Of a stretch of DNA of 7,534 bases, positions 1 through 5,897 are shown piece by piece. The position numbers and the translations under genes were made by a program. Every line of letters starts with the position of its first letter. Within the stretch, counting starts at the first letter, position 1. The notes below the pieces were generated by a model, which saw only the letters and a program-made list of their open reading frames with translations, was not told where the DNA came from and ran no database searches. The stretch is from positions 1 to 7,534 of the forward strand of contig CALFXV010000216.1 of assembly GCA_937957775.1 (NCBI GenBank), written 5' to 3'. This stretch comes from an uncultured Methylotenera sp. (GTDB taxonomy: Bacteria > Pseudomonadota > Gammaproteobacteria > Burkholderiales > Methylophilaceae).

Positions 1-1080
1 GCTGTTCGTGATGCCATTCAGTGCCGCGCTTTCGTTCGCCCTATCCACCAAGTTTGCCAAGCCTTCCAAACCCAACACCTGCGCTCCACTTCGGGCAATC
101 GGCAAGCTAAAGTTACCTATGCCGCAAAAGAAATCGGCAATTTTTTCATGGGCTTGCGGATGCAACAACTGCATGGCGCGTCGTATCATCACTTGGTTGA
201 TTTGTGGGTTCACCTGGGTGAACTCGTTAGGCTTAAACGGGTAGCGCAAATCGAATTCAGGCAAGCTGTATTGCAAGCCAGGCAGGCTGTCGTCCGCTGC
301 CGGGTAAAACGGCTTAATGGTATCCGGACCTTTGCTCTGCGTCCAAATCTGCACCGCCTGCTCATCGGCAAAGGCTTTTATTACCAATTCATCGGCCTCG
401 GTTAATTCGGCCATGATGCGTAAAATCAAAACTATCACGGGCGGCTTAGACGGCCCAACAGGCTCACCCACGGCCAATTCAATTTGCGGCAATTTATCGC
501 GCAGGCTTAGCCGCAGTATCATGTCTTGCAAGGGCGCGATTAAAGCTGACACTTCAGGCACCAGCACTTCGCAGCTGTTCATGTCGGCCACGTAGCGGGT
601 GGCTTTTTCATTAAAGCCCACCAGCACACGCTGTTTCTTTTCCACGTATTTAGCGCTTAGTCGTGCTTTATGCCGGTAGCCCCAAGTTGGGCCATAAATC
701 GGTGGCAACATATTGTTAGGCTGCACTTTACCGATATGCCATAAATCGTTTTCCAATAAACGCTGTTTGTTCGCCACTTGCGCCGCTGCATCCAAATGCT
801 GCAGTTTGCAGCCACCACACAGGCCAAAGTGCGGGCATTTTGGCGTCACGCGTTGATTGGATTGCTTGAGGACATCAATCGCGTTCGCCACTTCGTAACT
901 AGGCTTAATGCGGTGGGAGCGAAAGCTGACTTTTTCTTGCGGCAGCGCACCATCGATAAAAATGGTTTTGCCGTCTAGGTGGGCGACCCCACGGCCTTCT
1001 TGATCCAAGGATTCGATGACAGCGTGTAAAACCGGGCTGAGCGCCAAGTCTGCGCTGGATTTGTTGCGTCTTTTTCTCAT
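1..1080 (-). CDS. rlmD: 23S rRNA (uracil-1939-C5)-methyltransferase RlmD, partial (C-terminus beyond left edge)
   Basis: RlmD (RumA) makes the m5U1939 mark in 23S rRNA from S-adenosylmethionine and carries a [4Fe-4S] cluster. The reading frame is open from the ATG at 1080 to the left edge, giving 360 residues; the E. coli protein is about 433, so roughly 70-90 residues are missing. An N-terminal TRAM-like domain (about 15-72) contains [10 protein letters not shown]. The cluster cysteines are C82, C88 and C91 ([10 protein letters not shown]) with the fourth at C170. The Rossmann methyltransferase part shows FTQVNPQIN and the SAM-binding loop DFFCGIGNF (316-324). The catalytic cysteine and its DPPR-type motif would lie in the missing part. 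It follows the exonuclease gene by 70 bases on the same strand, and a promoter abuts its start. No Shine-Dalgarno sequence precedes the ATG. Family assignment is very secure; RlmC is less likely given the TRAM-like start. Confidence 0.95.
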   Translation of the reverse strand, partial: MRKRRNKSSADLALSPVLHAVIESLDQEGRGVAHLDGKTIFIDGALPQEKVSFRSHRIKPSYEVANAIDVLKQSNQRVTPKCPHFGLCGGCKLQHLDAAAQVANKQRLLENDLWHIGKVQPNNMLPPIYGPTWGYRHKARLSAKYVEKKQRVLVGFNEKATRYVADMNSCEVLVPEVSALIAPLQDMILRLSLRDKLPQIELAVGEPVGPSKPPVIVLILRIMAELTEADELVIKAFADEQAVQIWTQSKGPDTIKPFYPAADDSLPGLQYSLPEFDLRYPFKPNEFTQVNPQINQVMIRRAMQLLHPQAHEKIADFFCGIGNFSLPIARSGAQVLGLEGLANLVDRANESAALNGITNS

Positions 1081-1087
1081 GGCCGCT

Positions 1088-1116
1088 ATTTTACCGCAGC
1101 GGGCAGAGAGTGGCAC
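1088..1116 (-). promoter_or_regulatory. Predicted sigma-70 promoter of rlmD, apparently giving a leaderless transcript
   Basis: On the minus strand a -35 candidate GTGCCA (1111-1116, 4 of 6 consensus bases) stands 17 bases before a -10 candidate TAAAAT (1088-1093, 5 of 6). Transcription would start around 1081, immediately before the rlmD ATG at 1080. The bases between the -10 and the ATG (AGCGGCC region) hold no ribosome binding site, which agrees with a leaderless or nearly leaderless mRNA. This is a pattern match only. Confidence 0.45.
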
Positions 1117-1150
1117 CTATTAAACTGCCTCTGTGCTAAAGGATTGACTA

Positions 1151-1933
1151 TTACCAAGCCGCTAAAAATTCAGCCCAATGATTAGCACCGCCACTTTGCT
1201 GGTAGCCGCTTAAGGTTTCGCGCACCAGGGCAATTTCTGCATCGTAAGCCGCTTGCGTTAACTGACCGCGCATGAGCTTAAAGCGCAAAAACACCAAATG
1301 CGTATTGGCTACATCGGTTTCGCAATAATTGCGTATCTCATCAATCTTACCGGCTTTGAAGGCATCCCAAACCATGCTACCGTCCATGCCCAATTTACCG
1401 GGGAAGCCGCATAGTTTAGCCACGTCGTCTAATGGCGCGTTGGCCCGCGCATTAAACATGGCCATGACGTCCATTAAATCCAAGTGACGCGTGTGATAGC
1501 GACTGATGTAGTTATTCCATTTGAAGTCTTTGTCGTCTTCGCCCAAATCCCAATAGCGTGCTGCATTGATGCCGTGCATCAAGCCACGGTAGTGCAACAC
1601 AGGCAAGTCAAATCCGCCACCATTCCATGACACGATTTGCGGGGTGTATTTATCAATGCCATCAAAGAAGCGTTGAATGATTTCCGCCTCAGTTGATTGC
1701 GCGTCTCCCAAAGTCCACACTTTGAAATGATTGCCTTCACGCATCGCACAAGAAATGGCGCAGACGCGATGCAGGTGTAGGGCTAAAAAATCCGTGCCTT
1801 TTTGCTGACGACGTTGATGAAAAGCAATGTTAGCCACGTCATCATCGGACAAATCGGCCGGCAGTTCGTGTAGCTTACGCAAGCCATCGGTGTCGGGGAT
1901 GGTTTCTATGTCAAAGACTAAACTCGGTGTCAT
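1151..1933 (-). CDS. PolB-like DEDD-family 3'-5' exonuclease (predicted)
   Basis: This 260-residue protein matches the stand-alone 3'-5' exonucleases related to the proofreading domain of family B DNA polymerases. Exo I is FDIET with D8 and E10, Exo II lies in NGGGFDLPVL with D109, and Exo III is YCETD with Y203 and D207, so all expected metal-binding acidic residues are visible. No polymerase domain follows. It probably trims DNA or RNA 3' ends in the cytoplasm; the natural substrate is not evident. The start at 1933 is chosen over an ATG 12 codons upstream because its ATG overlaps the stop of the preceding YdbL-like gene (ATGA), GGGTGA lies just upstream, and the extra residues would lie entirely over that gene. 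Translational coupling to ydbL is likely. The 70 bases after its stop show no clear terminator. Confidence 0.85.
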   Translation of the reverse strand: MTPSLVFDIETIPDTDGLRKLHELPADLSDDDVANIAFHQRRQQKGTDFLALHLHRVCAISCAMREGNHFKVWTLGDAQSTEAEIIQRFFDGIDKYTPQIVSWNGGGFDLPVLHYRGLMHGINAARYWDLGEDDKDFKWNNYISRYHTRHLDLMDVMAMFNARANAPLDDVAKLCGFPGKLGMDGSMVWDAFKAGKIDEIRNYCETDVANTHLVFLRFKLMRGQLTQAAYDAEIALVRETLSGYQQSGGANHWAEFLAAW

Positions 1934-2343
1934 TTTTTCACCCAAGCGCTGCCGCTTTCGTAATACCAACCGGCTTGCGCCTTATCTATCCAACGCCCAG
2001 CAAAAGTGTTTTGAATCTCACCACGCCATTCTGGGTGACCATTGCCGGCAGCTATTTCTTTATACAAGGCGACCCGATCGTTATTCTCTGCGGCGACCAA
2101 GGCATTGATACCCTGCCTATCTTTTAATGGCACAGCGCTTGCATCACGCAAGGCGATCAAGCCGTCTTTAGTTAAGCCTACGGCGCCACTAGCATAGTGG
2201 GCTGCCAACTGGGCATGACGGGCTTGCATGCTGTTTTTAAGCGCGCTGACGGCAGGTGTAGCGACATCCAAATCGGCGGCGGCCTGCGCCCAAGTGGCGA
2301 AGCACACCAAGCCTACTAACACGATGCTTTTGATACTTTGCAT
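1930..2343 (-). CDS. ydbL: YdbL-like DUF1318 periplasmic protein
   Basis: A 137-residue exported protein of the DUF1318/YdbL family. It opens with a signal peptide (basic start MQSIKS, hydrophobic core about 7-18, AQA cleavage motif near residue 21), and the mature part has no cysteine. The conserved region includes AVGLTKDGLIALRD, then INALVAAENNDRVALYKEIA and a C-terminus ending GSAWVKK, typical of the family. In E. coli YdbL is a periplasmic helper encoded after ydbH and ynbE, thought to keep the YnbE lipoprotein from multimerising wrongly; the gene order here is the same. Two starts exist. The ATG at 2370 overlaps the stop of the lipoprotein gene, but the ATG at 2343 has a good AGGAG 4 bases upstream and gives a clean signal peptide, so it is preferred. 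The 3' end overlaps the exonuclease start by 4 bases. The symbol is assigned by family and position. Confidence 0.82.
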   Translation of the reverse strand: MQSIKSIVLVGLVCFATWAQAAADLDVATPAVSALKNSMQARHAQLAAHYASGAVGLTKDGLIALRDASAVPLKDRQGINALVAAENNDRVALYKEIAAGNGHPEWRGEIQNTFAGRWIDKAQAGWYYESGSAWVKK

Positions 2344-2347
2344 ATTG

Positions 2348-2352
2348 CTCCT
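2348..2352 (-). promoter_or_regulatory. Ribosome binding site that decides the ydbL start
   Basis: AGGAG on the minus strand lies 4 bases before the ATG at 2343. The ATG at 2370 would add nine residues (starting MSGLLNRSN) ahead of an otherwise standard signal peptide, and overlaps the ynbE-like stop as ATGA. The upstream ATG may serve re-initiation, but the inner start is the better gene start. Confidence 0.65.
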
Positions 2353-2366
2353 ATTTAATAAGCCAC

Positions 2367-2540
2367 TCATTTTGCTGCCTCCTCTTTCTTAGGCGCAGGC
2401 GCTGCGTCTTGCAAACGCCATACGTCATCGATAATTTGATCGGCGGCTTTCTCTGCTGCCGCAGCCGGAAAATAGATGTTAATGGTCACGCAGGCGGATA
2501 TGCTTAAGCCTACAACCAATGTGATGACTGCTTGTTTCAT
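2367..2540 (-). CDS. ynbE: Small YnbE-like outer-membrane lipoprotein
   Basis: A 57-residue lipoprotein. The lipobox is ISAC, with the lipidated cysteine at residue 17 after a hydrophobic stretch (AVITLVVGLS). The residue after the cysteine is valine rather than aspartate, so Lol sorting to the outer membrane is expected. The mature part is about 41 residues: a short strand VTINIYFP, an alanine-rich helix-like stretch ending IIDDVW, and a charged tail. In E. coli YnbE is the outer-membrane partner that binds YdbH by beta-strand addition and completes a lipid bridge. Position between the YdbH-like and YdbL-like genes supports the same role. The mature sequence is less strand-rich than E. coli YnbE as I recall it, so equivalence rests largely on context. 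The start at 2540 is preferred to 2546 because AAGGA stands at proper distance only from the inner ATG. The stop overlaps the outer ydbL ATG. Confidence 0.75.
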   Translation of the reverse strand: MKQAVITLVVGLSISACVTINIYFPAAAAEKAADQIIDDVWRLQDAAPAPKKEEAAK

Positions 2541-2593
2541 GTTCATTTCCTTATACTTTGCACGCGCCGTTTAATGATGCTGCGACTGCGAGG

Positions 2594-4417
2594 CTACTGA
2601 ATAACTGCCTTGCTGTTGCTATCGGTAATGCGTTTAATTCTTGCTAACAAATCCGACCAACTAATACGCTGGGTATAGCCATTGACGTTCACCGCTGGCA
2701 GACCTTGGCCTTTGACTATCACGTAGCCTATGGCATTGCTTTCCACGCCAGCCATCTCACAGACATCTTGCCGTAATTTGCAGCTTAAGCCTATCTTATC
2801 GTAGTTAAATTCTTTAAAGAATTGTAAAAAAGTCCGCTGAACGGCGGCGGCCGTGCCTTCACCACCCAAGGCCGTGATGTTTTCCACCGCCCGTTGGGAT
2901 ATTTTCTTTAGCTGCTTGCCCGGGCTGGTTCGAATCGAGGCGTCCAAGAAAACTGGCTTCCAATTTTCCAACTGCATGTTTTGCACGTCGCCGTCTAATT
3001 TGCCTTCTATTCGACCAAAACTATAGGTGCGAGTGAGTTCACCCAGGTCCAATTGACGCATGCTTAAATCGGCATATAAGCGCGGCACCACGCCCAATGG
3101 GTCGTCGATTTTCAAATGATTCATGCCCACCGTGCCGTTAAACACATTGAACGTCATGGCGCCATTCATGAGTAACTGCTTGTCGGCGTAACTGACTTGC
3201 GGCACCTGCCCAGAAATCTTACCTTGCATGCTAGGCCACCCTAGCGCTTGGCTAAATTCAGGCATGCTAATCGGCGTGAGATTCATGCTGACGTGCCAAT
3301 ACCATAGCCCATCAATAATCGCCGCTGACAGGTCGGTGAAGTTAAGCGCGCCATCCAGCAAAGGCAAACTCAGCTTAGGCGCACTCAATGCGTAACGGTT
3401 AATCTGCGCCTGCAATTGCGTTTTCGCCAAAGGCAGGTTTAGCACCTGCCCGGAGGCATACGACACCGACTGCGTTTTAACCTGATCGTAATCCCATGGT
3501 AGATGCGCTTGCAGCTGCTTAAAGGCAAATTTACCCTTGTTGTCACGGATGTCGGTATCGCGCAGCGTTAAGTCAAAGCTTTTGGGCTGACCGTCTTTTA
3601 GCTCAAATTGCCAATCGGCTTGGCCAGTCACCGTTAAATCACCAAACACCGACTTCTCCGCCATGGGTTTTAAGAACACCGAGTACAAGCCGGCAAAATC
3701 CACTTTTTTCGCACTGATGCTGGCTTCCTCAAGCCGAGCCGTCACCGTGTTTATGCGCCCTGCGGCCGTCACCCGACCCACGCCATTGACTAGTAAATTG
3801 GCTTTATCCACCCACAGCAGATCGTCGATAAAACGGCCATTGATGTCCAATTGGTTACCGGCCTTAGCAAAATAAAATGGCTGCCAATAAAGCTCACCGG
3901 TATCCCACCGCAGCAGACCCTGCCAAGCCCAACCACCTTGCGACGGTTTGGCTAACAAGCTGATTTGGCCACTTAATTTGTCTCCCGCATGCAAGCCAGA
4001 CACATCACTAAATTGCGCGTCGCTGAAGCGCAAATCGGCCGCCAACTGCTCAGATTGAATGTTGGCCCGCAAGGAGAACGGCAACTGAATCTGTTTAGCC
4101 TCCAATTGGCCATTTAGGCAATCTACTTGACCGGCTTCCGTGATTGCCAGGCGGCCACAACTAAGGCTAAAGGGCATATAACCGGTCGATTGCTGGGCTT
4201 GTGCTTCAGGCTTTAATGCCGTTATGGGTTTTATTTGGGCTTTTAAGCTCAATCTAGGCGTTTCGCCTTGCCAGTCCAGCTTAAGGTCGGCGTTTTTTAA
4301 TGTGGCGCTTGGGCTAATGAGCTCGTCCATTTGCACCCGTACGGCGCTGATGGCATAGGCGCTTGTATTGCTTAGGCTGGCTAATAAAAAACAGACTAGT
4401 AAACGTATGCGGCGCAT
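2594..4417 (-). CDS. ydbH: YdbH-like (AsmA-type) periplasmic envelope protein, short form
   Basis: A 607-residue protein made mostly of alternating beta-strands, resembling the YdbH family (related to AsmA, TamB and YhdP). These form long hydrophobic grooves that carry phospholipids from inner to outer membrane. E. coli YdbH is about 879 residues, so this form is clearly shorter. The N-terminus (residues 1-22) is a basic start, hydrophobic core and AYA motif, resembling a signal peptide as much as a membrane anchor. The conserved C-terminal part includes PLGVVPRLYADLSMRQLDLG, EGKLDGDVQN and a final GLPAVNVNGY before an ISWSDLLARI helix. Cysteines outside the signal are only C87/C100 and C546/C553, suggesting two disulfides. 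It starts 12 bases after the cysM stop, with that stop in the same frame, so no further upstream start is possible. A 53-base gap leads to ynbE. The symbol rests on C-terminal style and the ydbH-ynbE-ydbL order. Confidence 0.75.
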   Translation of the reverse strand: MRRIRLLVCFLLASLSNTSAYAISAVRVQMDELISPSATLKNADLKLDWQGETPRLSLKAQIKPITALKPEAQAQQSTGYMPFSLSCGRLAITEAGQVDCLNGQLEAKQIQLPFSLRANIQSEQLAADLRFSDAQFSDVSGLHAGDKLSGQISLLAKPSQGGWAWQGLLRWDTGELYWQPFYFAKAGNQLDINGRFIDDLLWVDKANLLVNGVGRVTAAGRINTVTARLEEASISAKKVDFAGLYSVFLKPMAEKSVFGDLTVTGQADWQFELKDGQPKSFDLTLRDTDIRDNKGKFAFKQLQAHLPWDYDQVKTQSVSYASGQVLNLPLAKTQLQAQINRYALSAPKLSLPLLDGALNFTDLSAAIIDGLWYWHVSMNLTPISMPEFSQALGWPSMQGKISGQVPQVSYADKQLLMNGAMTFNVFNGTVGMNHLKIDDPLGVVPRLYADLSMRQLDLGELTRTYSFGRIEGKLDGDVQNMQLENWKPVFLDASIRTSPGKQLKKISQRAVENITALGGEGTAAAVQRTFLQFFKEFNYDKIGLSCKLRQDVCEMAGVESNAIGYVIVKGQGLPAVNVNGYTQRISWSDLLARIKRITDSNSKAVIQ

Positions 4418-4429
4418 GAGCCTATGCGC

Positions 4430-5320
4430 TTAAGCGGGGAACACCCCAGTGGACAAATAACGGTCACCGCGGTCGCAGACTATGGTGACTATCACGGCAT
4501 TCTCGACTTCCTGGGATAATTTCAGCGCCGTATACAGCCCACCGCCACTGGAAATGCCGGCAAAAATGCCTTCTTTGGCGGCCAATTGACGGGTGGTGTT
4601 TTCTGCTTGCGCTTGGTTAACGTAGCGCAAGGCATCCACGCGCTTGGCATCGTAAATTTTTGGTAAATACGCTTCCGGCCATTTGCGTATGCCGGGTATT
4701 TGGCTGCCTTCTTCCGGTTGCACGCCTATGATTTGGATGGCCGGATTTTGCTCTTTTAAATAGCGTGACACGCCCATGATGGTGCCTGTTGTGCCCATAC
4801 TGGCGACAAAATGGGTGACTTTACCCTTGGTGTCACGCCAAATTTCCGGGCCCGTGGTTTCATAATGCGCCAAGGGGTTGTCGCTGTTGCCAAATTGATC
4901 CAAGACCACGCCTTCGCCTTCGGCCTGCAACTTCATGGCCACGTCCCTAGCCAATTCCATGCTGCCGTCTTTAGGCGTTAATATCAGCTCGGCGCCGTAT
5001 GCGGTCATGCTTTGGCGGCGTTCTATGCTTTGGTTTTCCGGCATGACCAATATCATTTTATAACCGCGCATGGCCGCCACCATGGCTAAGGCAATGCCGG
5101 TGTTGCCGCTGGTGGCTTCGATTAGCGTGTCGCCCGGCTTGATGTCGCCTCTGGCCTCAGCGCGGCTAATCATGCTGTAAGCCGGCCGGTCTTTCACCGA
5201 GCCAGCCGGGTTATTGCCTTCTAATTTGAGCAATATGGTGTTGCTGGTTCTGCCCGCCATGCGCTGCAATTGCACCAAGGGCGTGTTGCCAACAAAATGA
5301 TCTAAGGTTTTATATGCCAT
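4430..5320 (-). CDS. cysM: Cysteine synthase B (O-acetylserine sulfhydrylase B)
   Basis: A cytoplasmic PLP enzyme that makes L-cysteine from O-acetylserine and sulfide; CysM-type enzymes also accept thiosulfate to form S-sulfocysteine. The 296 residues are close to the 303 of E. coli CysM. The PLP lysine is K43 in NPAGSVKDRPA, the substrate loop is TSGNTG (70-75), and the phosphate-binding loop is GTTGT (176-180). EGSQIPGIRKWP (204-214) and CDRGDRYLSTG (282-292) distinguish CysM from CysK. The start at 5320 gives the usual MAYKTLDHFVGNTPLV opening; the ribosome site is weak (CCGGAT). It lies 13 bases after the dsbB stop and 12 bases before the ydbH-like gene, so it is almost certainly cotranscribed with both. 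No Cys-regulon features are visible near it. A cystathionine beta-synthase is excluded by length and motifs. Confidence 0.95.
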   Translation of the reverse strand: MAYKTLDHFVGNTPLVQLQRMAGRTSNTILLKLEGNNPAGSVKDRPAYSMISRAEARGDIKPGDTLIEATSGNTGIALAMVAAMRGYKMILVMPENQSIERRQSMTAYGAELILTPKDGSMELARDVAMKLQAEGEGVVLDQFGNSDNPLAHYETTGPEIWRDTKGKVTHFVASMGTTGTIMGVSRYLKEQNPAIQIIGVQPEEGSQIPGIRKWPEAYLPKIYDAKRVDALRYVNQAQAENTTRQLAAKEGIFAGISSGGGLYTALKLSQEVENAVIVTIVCDRGDRYLSTGVFPA

Positions 5321-5333
5321 ATCCGGTCGCTTG

Positions 5334-5825
5334 CTATTTCTTTAATAAATACAGGGCATAGGCGGCCAAGCCCAAATAAGCCAACAAGGCCAACTGCGGC
5401 AGGCTTAAGCCAAAAAAGGTCCAGTCTATGGCCGCGCAGTCCCCGGTGCCTCGGAACACCAAGGTTAGGGCTTTTTGCAGTGGGAAATTTTCAAACATGT
5501 AATCAAAGCCCACGCCGCAATCGGCGATGATGCTGTCACGGTGCGCCTGCAACCACCAATGGCGTATAGCCACGCCGGCACCGCCCAATGCAGTTAACAC
5601 CAACAAAACCGTAAGGATTTTTTGCCAAATCGCTTTAGACGGCAGTAAAGCGCCAACAAGGAACAGTAAACCTAAACCCATGAAAACCATGCGTTGCGAT
5701 ATGCACAATGGGCAGGGATTCAATTGGTAACGGGTTTGTATCCACAAGGCCAAAGCCACCAAACCGAAACTGGCAACAAAACCCAGCCAATAGCCACGTT
5801 TCCCACTTAAGCATTTATTTAGCAT
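5334..5825 (-). CDS. dsbB: Disulfide bond formation protein B (quinone reductase for DsbA)
   Basis: An inner-membrane protein that reoxidises periplasmic DsbA and passes electrons to ubiquinone. The 163 residues contain four predicted transmembrane helices (about 14-30, 43-62, 69-87, 140-160). The first periplasmic loop has the redox pair C38/C41 (CPLC), and the second has C103 and C130, the full set of four essential cysteines. R45 follows the CPLC motif where the quinone-interacting arginine is expected. The start at 5825 has AAGGAT 6 bases upstream and gives a normal N-terminus; the ATG at 5879 would add 18 polar residues without support. It is the first gene of the minus-strand cluster, 13 bases before cysM, and is divergent from xseA. 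The C-terminus ends in LLKK right after the last helix. Confidence 0.95.
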   Translation of the reverse strand: MLNKCLSGKRGYWLGFVASFGLVALALWIQTRYQLNPCPLCISQRMVFMGLGLLFLVGALLPSKAIWQKILTVLLVLTALGGAGVAIRHWWLQAHRDSIIADCGVGFDYMFENFPLQKALTLVFRGTGDCAAIDWTFFGLSLPQLALLAYLGLAAYALYLLKK

Positions 5826-5831
5826 TGCCCT

Positions 5832-5837
5832 ATCCTT
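5832..5837 (-). promoter_or_regulatory. Ribosome binding site that decides the dsbB start
   Basis: AAGGAT on the minus strand stands 6 bases before the ATG at 5825. It supports that start over the in-frame ATG at 5879. On the opposite strand the same bases overlap the -35 candidate of the xseA promoter. Confidence 0.6.
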
Positions 5838-5863
5838 GTTTGCACCGAATGTGCGCTTATAAT
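5836..5863 (+). promoter_or_regulatory. Predicted sigma-70 promoter of xseA
   Basis: A perfect -10 hexamer TATAAT lies at 5858-5863. The best -35 candidate is TTGTTT (5836-5841), matching only the strong TTG half, with a 16-base spacer. The start of transcription would be near 5870, leaving about 28 bases before the xseA ATG at 5898, which lack a clear Shine-Dalgarno sequence. A short inverted pair GCAC/GTGC (5842-5845 and 5851-5854) sits in the spacer. Confidence 0.5.
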
Positions 5864-5897
5864 TGCATGACCTGAACATTGTAATTGATATCGCCTC

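Noticed and set aside
258..290. Near-identical 12-base direct repeat CAGGCAAGCTGT/CAGGCAGGCTGT in rlmD
   Set aside because: It encodes two SLP-containing segments ([13 protein letters not shown]) seven codons apart; the similarity follows from the protein sequence.
8..978. Several plus-strand open frames of 66-92 residues
   Set aside because: All lie opposite rlmD, whose 360-residue frame has full family motifs; the plus-strand translations show no domain.
1430..1454. Imperfect hairpin TAATGGCGCG/CGCGCATTA inside the exonuclease gene
   Set aside because: It contains a bulge and sits in coding sequence; nothing around it suggests function.
1934..1969. Longer exonuclease starting at the ATG at 1969
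   Set aside because: The extra 12 residues lie wholly over the end of the YdbL-like gene, and the inner ATG gives the usual start right before FDIET with an ATGA overlap.
5631..5652. 7-bp inverted repeat CGCTTTA/TAAAGCG inside dsbB
   Set aside because: It is short and AT-containing, lies within a well-conserved coding region and has no following T run; chance is sufficient.
5826..5879. Longer DsbB starting at the ATG at 5879
   Set aside because: It adds 18 polar residues atypical for DsbB, while the ATG at 5825 has a well-placed AAGGAT.
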